Shown one piece after another: positions 33,360 through 45,955 of a stretch of DNA of 64,000 nucleotides. Source of the DNA: Tenrec ecaudatus (taxonomy: Eukaryota > Chordata > Mammalia > Afrosoricida > Tenrecidae); the NCBI RefSeq assembly GCF_050624435.1, contig NC_134535.1:128516731-128580730 (forward strand). Reading direction: 5' to 3'. Below the pieces are notes generated by a model, which ran no database searches, had not been told where the DNA came from, and saw only the letters and a program-made list of their open reading frames with translations. The first letter of the stretch is position 1, and each line of letters starts with the position of its first letter. The translations under genes and the position numbers were made by a program.

Positions 33360-36300
33360 AACTCAGCAGACTCATGCTGTACTTGCCCTTTTGTGCTTAG
33401 CTTACTTCGCTTAGCATGATTTCCTCCAGTTCTTCCCATGCACCAATGTGCTTCATACGTTCATCACTGTTTTTTTTAGCAATGCATACTACTCCATTGT
33501 ATGTATGAAAAACAGCTTTTTAATCCACTCATCAATTGAGGGAACTTTGGGTTGTTTCCAAATCCTTGTGATTGTGAACGGTGCCACATGAACATTGGAG
33601 CACAGATGATGTCTGGCCTTGGTTTGTTTCTTGCCTCTTCTGGGTATATGCCCAGTAGGGGGATTGCTGGGTTATATGGTAGCCCTATTTCCATCTGTTT
33701 TAGATATCGCCAGATCAATTTCCATAGTGGCTGTACATACTTACAGGCCCACCAGCAGTGGATGAGAGTTCCTGTCTCCCCACAGCCCCTCCAACACTTG
33801 TTGCTTTCTGATTTTTTGAATTGGGCTATCTTTTAGGGTGTTAGGTGGTCCCTCATTGTTGTTTTAATTTGCATTTCTCTTATGGCTAAATATTGGGAAC
33901 ATTTTCTCATATGTTTGTTGGCCATTCAGATTTCTGCCCCTGTGAAACTTCTGTTAAGGTCCTTTATCCACCTCTTCAGTGGGCAATTAGTTTTTTACCT
34001 TTTGGAAGCTAGCAGAGTATTGTAGATTTTAGTAATAAAGCCTTTGTCTGATGTGTCATTGCTAAAGAAGTTTTCCCAGTCTGTGGACCCTCTTATTACT
34101 CTCTTGGTGAATTCTTTAAATGTACACAGGTGTTTTATTCACTAGATCCCATTTGTCAATTTGTGTCTCCTCTGGGTATATGTCCTTCCCTATTTCTGAT
34201 AGCCTATGTATTCCCTGTGCCAAAGTTCTCAAGTTGGTCCCAATTCCCTCATTGCTGGCCCTAATAGTTTGGGGTTTAACTTCAAGGTCTGTGATCCACC
34301 TTGAGTTTATTCTTGTGCATGGAGTGAGATAAGGGTCTTGCTTCATTTTTCTGCAGGTAAATATCCATTTTTTTCCAGCATCACTTGTTGAAGAGGGCAT
34401 CTGCTTCCCATTGCGTATTTTTTGGGCCCTTATCAAGATCAGTTGTCTATATGCTGATAATTTTATTTCTGGGTTTTCAGTTATTTTCCATTGGTCTGTC
34501 ATTGTACAAATACCATGTTGTTTTGACAACTGTGGCTGCATAGTATGTGCTAAATTCAGGTAAAGCAAGACTTGCCACCGTGTCCTTCTTCTTGACGAGT
34601 TCTCTGCTAATCCTGGACCTCTTCCCTCTCCGTATGAATTTGGTAATCATTTTTTCCATTTCTATGAAGAAAGATGGGGGTAATTATATGGGGATTGCAT
34701 TAAACTTATATAGTGCCTTTGGCAGAATTGGCATCTTTACTATATTGAGTCTTCCAATCCATGAGCATAGGCTATTCTTCCATTTGTTGAGTCACTTTGG
34801 TTTCTTGTAATAGTGTTCTGTAGTTTTCCCCATGGAGATCTTTTGTTCTTTTAGTCAGGTATATTCCCTAAATATTTCCATTTGTGTTTGGTTATTGTGA
34901 AGGTACCACCTTTTTGATCCCCTCTTCTGTGGTCTAATCTGATATGTATAATAGTCTGATGGACTTGTTTGTTGATCTTGTATCCTGCCACTCTGCCAAA
35001 CTCCCATGTTGCTTCCAGTACTCCCCTTGTGGAGCTTTTGGGATTTTCCATATATAAAATCTGATCATCTGCAAATAATGATAGTTTAACCTCTTTCTTC
35101 CCCAGATGAATACCATTGATGTCTTTTCTTTGCCTTAGGCTGTTAGCTAAACCTCCAGACTAATATTAAATAAGAGTGGGGACAAGGGAAATCCTTGTCT
35201 GGTTCCCTTTTTCAGTGGGATTGTTCGTCTTTTCTCCATTGACTACCATGTTGGCTGTTGGTTTTTCATATATAGCTTGTATTATCTTGAGGAATTTTCC
35301 TTCCATTCCTATCTTCTCAAGTATCTTAAACAGGAATTGGTGTTGGATGTTGTTGAGGGCTTTTTCTGCATCTATCAATATTATCATGTGGTTCTTATCA
35401 TTTTTCATGTCAATGTGACAAATAATACTAATGGTCTTTTGTATGTTGAACCATCCCTGCATCCCTGGTATGAATCCCACTTGGTCATGGTGAATTATTT
35501 GTTTTATATACTTTTGTATTCTGTTGGCTAGTATTTTGTTAAGGATTTTTGCATTGATGTTCATTAGGGATATTGGTCTGTTGTTCTTGATTCTTGTGGG
35601 ATCCTTGCCCGTTTTGGGCATCAGAGTTATACTACCTTTATAAAAAGAGTTCGGGAGTTTGCCGTCTTTTTCTATGTTCTGGAAAATTTTGTGTAGGATT
35701 GCTGTTAGTTCTTCCTAAATGCTTGGTAGAATTCTCCAGTGAAGCCATCTGGTCCAGGGGATTTTTTTGTTGATAATCGCTTATAACCTTGTCTGTTTCT
35801 TCTATTGCTATGGGTCTGTTGAAATTCTTGATGTCCATCAAGGATAGTCTAGGGAGGGATTGTTTTTCCAAGAATTGTCAATGTCTTCCAAGTAGTTGAA
35901 TTCAGTAGAGTACAATCCTTCATAGTACTATGTAATTATCCTTTTAATTTCATTAGGGCCTGATGTAATGTCCCCTCTTTCACCCCTTATTCTTGCTATT
36001 GAATTTGTTCCCTCTTTTCTTTGGTTAAGTTTGCCAATGGACTGTCAATTCTGTTTATCCTTTTAAAGAACCAACTTTTAGCAACATTAATTTTTTCCAT
36101 AGTTTTCTTATTTTCCTTCTCCTGAATCTCAGCCCTGATTTTATTTCATTTTTTTTGCTATTAGTAGAATTGTCCTGCTAACTCTGCTCTAATTGTTGTA
36201 AATTTAATGCCAGCATATCAATCATGAGTCCCTCTTCCTTTCTCAGTTGTGCATGTATTGCTATCAAACTTCCTCTGATAACTGCCTTTGCTGTGTCCCA

Positions 36301-37115
36301 TAGGTTTTGGCATGTCATATTCTCATTCTCGTTGGTTTGTAGAAATTTCTTAATTTCATCTCTGATCTGTTCCAGTACACACTCCTTTTGCAGTAGAGTT
36401 ATTCATCCTCCAATCATTTGCTCTTGTTTTCTTTGTCTTCCTTTTTTGGATTTCCAGCCTTATGGAGCAGTGGTCAGAGAGAGATGTCTGTTATCAATGT
36501 GCTTAAAATTATGTAGCTTCACCTTATGCCCCAGCATATGGTCTATCTTCGAATATGTGCCATGTGGGCTTGAAAACAATGTGAATTATTGTATTTGGAT
36601 GAAAATCTCAGTAAATATCTATAAGTCAAATTGTCTAATTGTAGTGCTTAGATCTCTAGCCCCCTTGTTGAGTGTCTTTTCCTGTGATCTACCTTTGTCA
36701 GAGAGTGGTTTTTTGAAGTCACCCACTATAGTTGTTGAGGTTATTTCTTTTTTCATCTTTTAGAATGTTTGGGTGACGTATTCAGCGGGTCTCTCATTCG
36801 TGGAATATATGTTTACAATGCTTAGTGGTTCTTTATAAAGTGTCCCTCCTTATCTCTTTTTATGGTTTTCACTTTGAGGTCAATTTTTTCCGAGATTAGG
36901 ATTGCAGCCCCTGCTTATTTTGAAATGCTGTTTGCTTTCTATGCCTTTCTCCAGTCTTTGATTCTCAGCCTATTTTTCTCTGTAGCCGTGAGATGTGTCT
37001 CCTGTAGGTAGCAGATTGATGGGTTGTGTTTTCTAAGCCAATCTGCTATTCGCACTCCTTTAAGGCCTGAATTCAGACCATTTATAATCAGGGTTATTAT
37101 CTCCATCTGCAGATT
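33360..37115 (-). pseudogene. L1 ORF2 remnant (endonuclease and reverse transcriptase)
   Basis: ORF2p supplies the endonuclease and reverse transcriptase for target-primed insertion. The N-terminal endonuclease start is recognisable at about 36930-37100 (the 'NGLNS' and 'SICYLQETHLT' blocks). The RT core is at 35166-35621 with '[17 protein letters not shown]' and '[13 protein letters not shown]'. Motif A reads DAEKALN where the family has DAEKAFD, so the aromatic and final acidic positions are changed. The FADD box survives at 35064-35075. The C-terminal landmark 'PYNPAIPLLGIYPEE' is at about 33640-33680. Multiple stops split the frame, so no functional protein is made. Confidence 0.85.
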
Positions 37116-37211
37116 CTGTGTTGAGTGTTTTCCTACTTTCCTTTCTCATTAGTGTGTTGTGCATGTGTGCGTGTGTTTCATTCTGGACTCCTTTCCTTCC
37201 TTAAGCCAATG

Positions 37212-38290
37212 CTATCTTGGGGTCTGTTTTCTATGTTGCCCTCTGGATGAGGTTGTTCTATGTGGTAGTCTCCTATTTATGCTTGTTGAGTGTTGTTCTT
37301 CTGCCCAAACAGGGCCGGGGAGGATCTTTTGTAGGGCTGGGTTTCTTCTAATGTGTTCTTTGAGTTTTTCCTTGTCTGGGAAAACTCTTACTTCTCCATC
37401 TATCTTGATCAATTATTTGACTGGGTAAATTATTCTTGGGTTTGCATTGATTTCCTTCAATTTTTGGAATATGTTACTTCACTCTCTCCTCTTCTTCATA
37501 GTTTCTGCTGATAGGTCTGAGCATATTTTGGGGGGGAACTTTTATATGTAATTGTTTGTTTTTCCTTAGTTGCTCTCAAGATTTTCTCCTTTTCCTCAAA
37601 GTTGGATAGTTTAAATATTATGGGCCTTGGTGATTTCTTCTTGGGATCCAATCTAGCTGGTGTTCTTTCAGCTTCCTGAATAATTGCCTGCTTTTCTTTC
37701 ATTAAGCTGGGGAAGTTTTCCTTCAAGAATTCTCTCACTATTGTTGCAGATGACTTCTTTGGGAAGGCAATAATTCTATGTTGTTCCACTACATAGCATC
37801 AGACATAGACCTTAGGTTTTCTTCAACTTCTCTGATGATCTTATTAGATATTTGTTCGCATTTGTTAAAGTCTGCTTGGCTGTCCTCCGAGTCACTGATG
37901 AGGATTTCTACTTCCTTCAGTCAATTTTCAAGTTCCGTCTTTCTGCTACTGGATTTTGTTATCTCCTCCTTAACCTCCCTAAGTTCCTATATTTCCCTTT
38001 TGTGTATGGCCTTTATCTCCTTTATTATTTCATCCTTTTTCTGTATTGTTTCCCTCATATCCTGTATGACTCCAAGCAGCATTCGGAAAATTTCTTTCTG
38101 TGGCATCTCAATGTCTTTTTCTTGTATGCATGTTGTAATGTCCAGGACATCTTCTGCCACTGCATTTTGTTTCTCCTGTTTTTTCGTTGAGGTCATCTGG
38201 GCTGATGGCTGTTTGAGTTGCATTGCTTTAGAGGAGCCAGGTGCCATTTTCCAGGGAGTCAAAGAGCACTGGCTTTCTCTGGGAGACTTG
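37212..38290 (-). pseudogene. L1 ORF1 remnant (RNA-binding protein)
   Basis: ORF1p is the trimeric RNA chaperone of the L1 particle. The minus-strand fragments show a charged coiled-coil-like segment (37987-38328, with 'QKKDEIIKEIKAIHK'), then the RRM and C-terminal domain at 37496-37789 with the landmark 'RTPARLDPKKKSPRPIIFKL' and 'EKEKILRATKEK', and a C-terminal end at 37212-37412. Frameshifts separate the pieces. Confidence 0.8.
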
Positions 38291-39319
38291 TAGGAATGCT
38301 TCTTGGAACTTCCTACAGCTAATTTCACTATGGAATTAACCTACTTCTTTATCCTCCTGTGGCTTTCCTCTAATGGGACTGCCTCAGAAGGCTGGTGGGT
38401 TGCCTGTTTTGGTGTTTCAGAGGTTGGGCAGAGGTTCCTGCAGCAGTTTGGCATCATGAGGAGTGTTGGCCAAGCTGCTTTAGCCCCCCAAGCACACAGG
38501 CAGGAATTCCCCTATAAGATGATGGGCAGGGTATCCCCTGGTGTAGGTCAGCAGGGATTTCCCCAGTCAGGCTAGCTGCACACCACGGTGGAGCTCACCT
38601 ACCTGGGTGTGGCACAGGCGTAAATGCCCTAGGCTAATGGGAGTGGTCTGGAGGTCAGTGGTGGAGTGTGAGAGAACAGGAAAGGGACAAAGAGGAGAAA
38701 GGAAAAAAATTAAAAAGTAAGCCCCCCAAGAGGAGACTGTGCTGGGATAAAGAGAAGAGAGGGCAACAAAAGCAACAATGTAGCTGAGCCCTGATCTCTG
38801 CCTGTGGAGCTCTAAGGGTTTAGTCCCTGCCCCAAGGCAGGCAGCAGCAAACTGGGGCTGTGTTGAGATTCAACCCCTTTCCGGCTCTAAATTGTCCTGG
38901 CTCCAGCAGAGATAGTGGTGGAGCTAAGGCCAAGCCCTAGCCGGCCTCCTCTGTGGTAAGACTAAAGCCCCCAGCCTCTCAAAACCTTGTGGGTCTGTGC
39001 CTTCTTATCTTTACGATGCTCCTCCTGCGTTCCAGCAGTGTGAATTTCCCTCTAAGCATTGTGTTGGGCTGAATTCTGCAGAGTCCCTCTGGTGTGTGTT
39101 ACTCCATCACCTTCTTCCCAGAAGTCCTTGTGCCTCATTTTCAAAATAGTTTTATTGGCATATAACTCACATATCATAGCATTAAATAGTTCATTCACAT
39201 TAAGAATCCGTTTTTCTGCTTTGTTTTTGTTTGAGGCTTTTCTCCATCTTAGTTTGCTGCTGTTCTTCTTTTTAAAAATGTTTTTGTTTTGTATGTTTTT
39301 CTATATATGACACTCAGTG

Positions 39320-39532
39320 TAGGTGAATCTACAGAAACAGTAGCTGGATCAATCATTTCCTAGGGGTGTAGCAGGAGAGGTTGGGGGTAAATGGAGAGTT
39401 AATCACAATGAACCCAAGAAAGAATGAAATATTTTAAAATTGTGGTGATGATTACACACTTTTCTTAATAGGATTGAACTACCGAATTGTTTGATATGTG
39501 AATTATATGTCAATAAGACAGTTAAAAATAGT
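39320..39532 (+). mobile_element. Ancient L1 3' end
   Basis: 'ggtgaatctacagaaacagt' and 'tttcctaggggtgtag' lead to 'tttgatatgtgaattatatg' and 'tcaataagacagttaaaaat', the typical terminal block of old mammalian L1 3' UTRs with a degenerate AATAAA. Confidence 0.7.
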
Positions 39533-39947
39533 CTATTTTTCTTAAAACTATTATTCCGAGAGCAACCTTTGACCCCCAGCCCTGAACAAATGAGAGGAAA
39601 AGTTGTAGACCAGAGAGCAGGCTCCTCCTACACCTCTTTGGTGCTGAACCAAAGTAAGAACCCCAGGAAGAGCAGAGGAAATGATCATCTAAGAAGATTC
39701 CAGAAGGTTCTCTGGAACTCTGCAACCAGAAACTGAACTAAACTCATTCTTTCCTCACCTTCACTTTTAATTGTACTCATTCTTAGTAGCAACACACTTA
39801 GCCACAAATTAAACATACGCGTCACTGGGGAATTATCTAACAGAGACGATAGATTGGGATGGCCAATTAGCTTTTATGAATCCTGAGATATTTTGGTATT
39901 CCTGGATGGCCCTAGTCCCAGTTTTTGAAAAGTCTAATGTATCTTGA

Positions 39948-40135
39948 AGGGTCCCTGGTGGGACGGTGAGTCAAGTTTTAGGCTCTTAACCAACATGTTG
40001 GTGGTTCAAAGCCACCAGGTTCTCCAAGGGAGAAAGATGAGAGCCGTCCGCTCCCTTAAGCTTGACAGCCTTGAGGAGCCCGAGGAACAGGTCTGCTGTG
40101 GGTCAGAATCAATGGGAAGGCAGTGAGTTTTTGTT
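39948..40135 (+). mobile_element. AfroSINE
   Basis: The head 'agggtccctggtgggacggt', B box 'ggtggttcaaagccacc', body 'gggagaaagatgagagccgt' and tail 'gtgggtcagaatcaatggga' with a TTTTG-type end. Confidence 0.85.
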
Positions 40136-40639
40136 TTGTTATACCAGTGGGAAATTGTTTCTCTTAGACTTTTTTTATACCCTCCTTCCTTCCCTTTTCT
40201 CTGCTTCAAGCCTTACTCTTTGCTCTCCCTCTCTTCTCTTTTTCCTGTCATCTAGGCAAAGAGCACATAGACTAATTTAAGGAGAAAGACCACCGCACCT
40301 GCAACTTGTCCATGGACACTGTTCCAGGAAATGGATTCCTCTAATCCCTGTAGACTTTCCTCAAGGAGAACTTGAGGTGAGTTCTACTGTTCAAGGTCTC
40401 ATCTGAGGCAGGACATTAAAACAGGACATCTCCCAGGTCCATTCTATTGGGCTCTCCAAGAATATTGTATCAGGAGTCATTAGAACGGAGGGGTGGCACT
40501 AACTACTGGTGGTAAATGGAGGAGATTTCTGTGCCATGTTTCTCTGACCCCCACCATCTTCTTCCCACCGAACTGCCCCTGTGCTGAAGTAGGCCACTTC
40601 TTTCCAAGAGAACACTTCATTGAAGTCATGTGGAGCTTA
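40136..40639. other. Unassigned sequence
   Basis: A pyrimidine-rich stretch at 40165-40255. No repeat family or coding motif was recognised. Confidence 0.4.
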
Positions 40640-41375
40640 TTCATGGATCAGGTGGCACTTAGGCAAACAGAATAAGGACAATACTGCTTGTTCAATCTGT
40701 ATGCTGAACAAGTAATCCCAGAAGCTGGTTTCCATGAAGCAGAATACAGTATCAGGATTAGAGGAAGGCTTATTGACAACCTGTGGTGTGCAGATGACAC
40801 AAACTTGCTTCCTAAAAGTGAGGAGGTCTTGAAGCACTTGCTGATTAACAACATCGAGGATGCACTCTTCAGTATGGATTACAACTCAGTGTAAAGGAAA
40901 CCCAAATCTTCACAACTGGACCATCATGATAAATGGAAAAACGCTTGAAATTGTCAAGGATTTCGTTTTGCTTGAATCCACAATCAATGCTTGTGGCAGC
41001 AGCAGTCAAGAGATCAGAGGATGCATTGCAGTGGGTAAATTTGCTGCAAAATCTCTTTAAAGTGTTTCGAAACAAGAAGGTTACTTTGAAGATTTAGGGG
41101 CAAGGATAGTGACTTAGACTAACAGACTTTGGACATGTTACCATGGGAGACCAGTCCCCGGAGAAGGACATCATTTTTGGGAAATAGAAGGGCAGTAAAA
41201 AAAGGGCAAGAACCTTGATGAGATGGATTGACATAGTGGCAGCAACAATGGTCTCAAACAGGAACTATTGTGAGGATGGCGAAAGACTTGACAATGATTT
41301 ATTCTCTTGGACCTCAAGTTGCTGTAAGTCGGAATCAACTTGATGACTGGATGGCACCTAACAACAACAACCCCT
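40640..41375 (+). mobile_element. RTE (BovB-like) LINE 3' end with RT remnant
   Basis: The sense 3' end of an RTE LINE. At 40688-40894 the frame reads 'LFNLYAE', 'GFHEAEYSIRIRGRLIDNL' and 'WCADDTNLL', where the catalytic box has CADD in place of YADD. The 3' part has 'ggagaccagtccccggagaa' and 'gatgagatggattgacatag', and it ends in 'gtaagtcggaatcaacttga' plus ACAACAACAACC. That tail is shared with AfroSINEs, consistent with RTE-driven SINE mobilisation. Stops and frame changes make it inactive. Confidence 0.85.
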
Positions 41376-43007
41376 TGTGCTAAAAGCCTCCAAATCTGTA
41401 CCTACTCTCCCTGTGCCAGCTGACCTTTCTCTACTTCTGTTCCCACCTTTGAGTCAATCTCTCACGTCAACTTTCTCATTCCCAGGTGAACGGCCATTGT
41501 GTGCCCATCGTCAATGGGAAATTTCTGGAGCTCCTTCAGACTTGCCCCTCTCCTTGCAGTCTTCCTTCTTAACTCAACCCCATACCTATGTGATCTCTTC
41601 CAGTCTTAAAGGCTCTAGCGCTTTGAGCTTCCCATCCATATTTAACACGCTCCACTTAGCCATTGCAGATTTTATTGATCTCCATGATTAGAGAATGAGA
41701 TCGCTGATCATAAGACACATACATCACTCACAGTTCTTTCTTTCATAGCACATGTTTCTGCCTTTTCAGAGTCGTTACTCAATAAAAAACTGCATTATCG
41801 AACTGAAAACAGGGCAGGGGTTTGTAAGCCTAGCATTAAAACTTAACTAGCCAATTATCCAAAGAGGGAACCAAGTGTTATTGGGGCTTTCTTGAACCCT
41901 CATCAGGTAAATCTTCAAGAGTAATCTTTCTTGGAAAAATAAATGTGTAAAGGCACGCAATTGGAAAAATTAAAAGTAGCTATCTCATTTTAGATTTTAT
42001 CCAGGGTTTTTTCCATCTGCAAAAATAGGTCTGGAATTGTGCCCTGGAAAGCCACAAATTGCAAGCCATGTGGGTCAAGGGGCTACACAGGAAGAGATCA
42101 GCCTCTCCCACCTACAGACTGCCTTCCAACTCCTGCTAATCGGGAATCTCCCTGAGAAAATGACACCAGCTTTGTGTCGTGAAGGTTCCCTGCTCTCAGG
42201 CCTGCTGGTGCCTCACAGACCCTTTGATCCACTGCTCCCATTGTGCTCTGAAACCAATCCATCCTATTTTGCATTTTTCCTCCTAGATCACCTGATACTT
42301 CCAAGGAGCCAGGTGTTCCTTTCAGAAGCCAAAAGCTGATAACCCAGGCTCTCAGCTCTGACCTCAGCCCATGTTCTTTGCAGTGGAGAATTCGAGGTGA
42401 AGAGTCTTTTGGCTGAGAAGTGGGTGCCAATTCCCTCTTTCAAATGTGCACTTTGGAGAACCGATGGAAACACCCAAAATGTCGAACAGAGTGGAGCACT
42501 GCTGGGAAATTCACAAAATTTTAGAAGAAAATAATTTTAAATTAACACCTCTTTTAGATGCACAAGCATTTGGTTTTCAAAAACAACAACAAAAGAAATC
42601 TAATTAGTCTCATAGCTTGATGACTATCACTTAAAGAACTGTCTTTGCAACTTGATTAGGAATTCCTGGGACCAGAACTATGTCTTACATGTCTCTCGTG
42701 TCCCACACTATGTGTAGGTCCACAGGGAAAACTTTGTAAGCACGTGTGCCTGGTTTGTTGGTTGTCCCTTTCATTGTTTCTGGATGGGATACTTTCTTGA
42801 ATTATATACACTACTCATCTCTTCCATTAAGTAGAAGGGCTAATTAATTGGGCAAAGTAAGTTAATTGCCCATTATTTCATTAATCTTTGCAGAAGCCCA
42901 GTGAAGAGTCAGGGTACTTGTTCTTCTCCCGACATTTTGTGGTGAGAAATTAAAGCCCAGACCATTTCTGTAATTTCCTAGTTGTCACTCAGTAAACCAG
43001 AGCTTGG
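41376..43007. other. Unassigned sequence
   Basis: No repeat family or credible coding frame was recognised. The opposing frames at 42037-42473 exclude each other. Confidence 0.45.
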
Positions 43008-43182
43008 GTCACCTGGTGGAATAGTGGGTTACAAATTAAGCGGCTAACCACAAGGACAAAGATAAGACTTTCTACTCCCATAAAGAGCTACAGTCTCGGA
43101 AACTCACAGGGGCCATTAGTTCTACCCTGTATTAGAAGGTCGATATGAACCGAAATCAACTTGATGGCAGTGCATTCTGAGT
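43008..43182 (+). mobile_element. AfroSINE with B-box deletion
   Basis: The head 'gggtcacctggtggaatagt' and 'gcggctaaccacaagg' pass directly to 'acaaagataagactttctac', so the usual B box and following bases are missing. The tail 'cgatatgaaccgaaatcaac' is intact. Confidence 0.75.
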
Positions 43183-44089
43183 GGGGGAATAGCTGAGTTT
43201 GGGGGAAGAAAAATGCAGATGGGCAAAATGGGCACTACCATAATTAGATCGAATAACTGAAACAGTCTGAGAACTGACACATACGGTTCAAATTCCTAGA
43301 AAGGAGAGCCTCCCTTGCCTTAATCCATCTTGATTCCAGCTGAGATGCCCTTTATCTAAGGAGAACGAGATCTACAAGAAATCCTAACACTGAAGTATCA
43401 TAGGCCATTTTTCTTGATCAAAGAGACAATCCTCAAGCAACTCTACAGAAGTTCCTCATGCAGGGTATGGGTGTGTGCTAAGGCATAAGACCTGGCAGCT
43501 TGAGATTAGGCCTGTCCTCCTCACTGCTTTAGTCATTAGCTGAGTATGAATTAGCACCTCCAGTTTCCCAGATCATAGAGGTCATTCTCCTGGCATGGGC
43601 AAGGAGTATCTCCAATCACATACCAGTGGAGGGATACCCTATTGTGCAAACAAACAGTGTCCTGCTTAGACATCCGAGATAAAAGATAAGGGTATGCTGG
43701 GTCACTGTCCATGCCTAGGGACCAATATTGCATCGGGATCAGGTTTTTCTGAAATTCTAAGTCTCGGGTCAAGCTGGATGCACACTCTTCATGTAGTTGG
43801 TCCTAGTGGTAGACTCCTAGGTTCAAAGATAACAATGTTTCTGTAACTTTAAATTCATGAATTCATTTTAAGCGCCTTTAGGATACGAATGGCAATTGAC
43901 TTGGTACTAAGTATTCCCACCTGAAGTGTGTTCGGAGGTTTGCTGTGTAGGTAAGAAAGCAGACTGGCCGTGCGATAGGAGGACCAAAGTGCTTCTCTGT
44001 CACGAAAGCAAGAGGCCTTCATTTCCCACAGGAAATCCACTAATAGTTACAGCATGACCGCTTCCTCACACTTGCAAACAGCAAGGAGT
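43183..44089. other. Unassigned sequence
   Basis: No repeat family or coding motif was recognised. Confidence 0.45.
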
Positions 44090-44285
44090 TTGGGGCTCAG
44101 AAAACCTGAGGTTGAGTGCAATTGCTTATTAATTGTGTGACTTTGTGCGAATGACTTATCCTCTCGCCGTCTCGATTTCTTTATTTGGGAAATAGGAACC
44201 TGATACCTGCTTCACACGGGTATAAGGATCAAATGGGATAATGTATGTAGATGGGCTTTGAAACTGGCAAAGGGCAATACAAATG
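44090..44285 (+). mobile_element. MIR SINE
   Basis: Sense MIR: 'ctgaggttgagtgcaattgc', 'ttaattgtgtgactttgtgc', 'gacttatcctctcgccgtct' and 'ggatcaaatgggataatgta' are in canonical order. Confidence 0.8.
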
Positions 44286-44593
44286 CACCTTCCTATTGTT
44301 TTGTTCACGGTGCTTCCTGCCGGACTCCATCTCCTCAATCCACTCTCCAAGATGCAGAATCAGATTTCGGTCTTATGGAATCATCTACAATGCAGCAGAT
44401 GGGTTTACAAGTCTGTTAGTTTCTTCGTGCCCTTAAGAGCCAAGAAATCTAAAGCTTGCCTTGTTTACATCGAAGCCATTTCTTGCAGGTCTCTTGCCCG
44501 TTCCCACGCCATGCCATCTCAACTCACCCCGTGTTATCCATACTTCTTGAACGTTGTGGAATCCTCAGCCTGTGGACCCCGTTCAGTGGAAGG

Positions 44594-44772
44594 AGGCTCT
44601 GGTGACTCCGTGGTTAAGCGTGCAGGGGATAACAGAATGTGCAATGGTCCGAACGCACCCCACTCCACAGCAGAAAGATGTGTCAGTCTGCTTTCATGAA
44701 GATGACAGCTTGGAAAAAGCCTGTGGGGAAATTCTGCTCTGTCCTGTAGGGTCATTATTCTGAGTTTGGTTA
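44594..44772 (+). mobile_element. AfroSINE
   Basis: The head 'aggctctggtgactccgtgg' then 'ttaagcgtgcaggggataac', a decayed B box 'ggtccgaacgcacc', and 'ctgctctgtcctgtagggtc' in the 3' part. Confidence 0.85.
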
Positions 44773-44809
44773 GTGGCTGCTTCCTACGGAGTCTAGCTCT
44801 ATTATTTAC

Positions 44810-45000
44810 AAAGATGCTTTCACATGCGATTTCTGAATGGCTTTGCACAACAGCCCTATGAAATAAGGAGGGCATCTATTAACGTTCCATGTTTTGCTGG
44901 CAAGTAAACTGAGGCAACAAAGAGACTCGCTAGTTAGTAGAACTGCAAGCATTCAAATGGGTTCCTGGCTCCACATCCAGTACTCCTTTTGACTTGTCTT
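44810..45000 (-). mobile_element. MIR SINE, antisense
   Basis: 'cacaacagccctatgaaata', 'caagtaaactgaggcaacaa' and 'tgggttcctggctccacatc' match the antisense MIR body. Confidence 0.7.
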
Positions 45001-45410
45001 CTCTTTAAAGAAAGTTACTGCCTACAACCCGAAGGTATTTTAGGGCAGAGAACTCACTAAGACCCAGAAAAGTAAATGGGGAAGTCCTCAGACTTTTTTT
45101 CCTATCATTCCATTTCAGACATGGAGTTACAGAAGTGGGAGACATTGTCTCTGCCCCTAAGGAACTCACTAACAAGTCATGGAGAGATGGCTACCATGAC
45201 ATACTTCAAACAGCTAAAGGTGACCTTAGAGTAGGAGACACTTGAACTTTAAACTTCCTTAAATATGAAAGGAGGTCTGGTTTTATTGCTCAGGCTCCAC
45301 AAGCATAATCCATCGGATAGATTTAGATTCAAGTCCTTGCTAATTCATTAGGTTCTACAGTGGCACGGGGACCACGAGGGTCCCTTTAATTCATGTGGGC
45401 AAGAAGAGTG

Positions 45411-45427
45411 TGTGTGTGTGTGTGTGT
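45411..45427 (+). repeat. Short (GT)n tract
   Basis: Eight to nine GT dinucleotides. Confidence 0.9.
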
Positions 45428-45749
45428 AGGGTAGAGCATTGAGTGGGGTGTTAGATAAGGGATTGGCAGTTGTCTTTGACAGAATTGTTCAGGGGGCTCT
45501 GGTGTCTTCTCTATAGAAAATAATCTCTTGGGTTAACTTTCTGTTCTTTTCTTCCTTACTAAAGGAACCCTGCATTCTCCTTAGTGGGACACTTCTGAAA
45601 GATAATTAGGCCCATTAGCCAGGGGAGGTGGAAGAAACTTCTCTCACTTTCCTTTGGGAGAAGTGGAGTTAAGGATTTGAAAGCCTCACGGGATCTTCTG
45701 AAGATAACCTGGCCAAATAATCATTAAACCCGGACATGAATGCTTTTTG

Positions 45750-45955
45750 AGGAGCTCTGATGGCGTAGTGGTTATATGTTGGGCTGCTAGCTGCAAGGTC
45801 AGTAGTTCAAATCACTAGCCACTCTGCAGGAGACAGATGAGGCTTTCTACTCCTGTGAAGTGTTATAGTCAGGGAATCCCACACAGGCAGTTCTACCAGC
45901 TCTTAAAGGCTCACTATAAGTCCACATTGACTTGATGGCAATGAGTTTGGTTTCT
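45750..45955 (+). mobile_element. AfroSINE
   Basis: Complete: head 'gaggagctctgatggcgtag', A-box region 'tggttatatgttgggctgct', B box 'agtagttcaaatcactagcc', body 'gacagatgaggctttctact', tail 'ccacattgacttgatggcaa' ending in TTTGGTTT. Confidence 0.9.

Larger units (their letters stand above)
33306..39125 (-). mobile_element. LINE-1, nearly complete, inactive
   Basis: A minus-strand L1 of about 5.8 kb: 5' UTR-like region (about 38330-39125), ORF1 remnant, ORF2 remnant, and an abrupt left end just after ORF2 with no poly(A). Both frames carry many stops and frameshifts. Adjacent L1-type 3' UTR sequence lies to the left in mixed orientation. Confidence 0.85.

Noticed and set aside
36224-38293. 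Hydrophobic plus-strand frames of up to 179 codons resembling membrane proteins
   Set aside because: They are the complementary strand of the LINE-1 ORF1 and ORF2 remnants; the real homology is on the minus strand.
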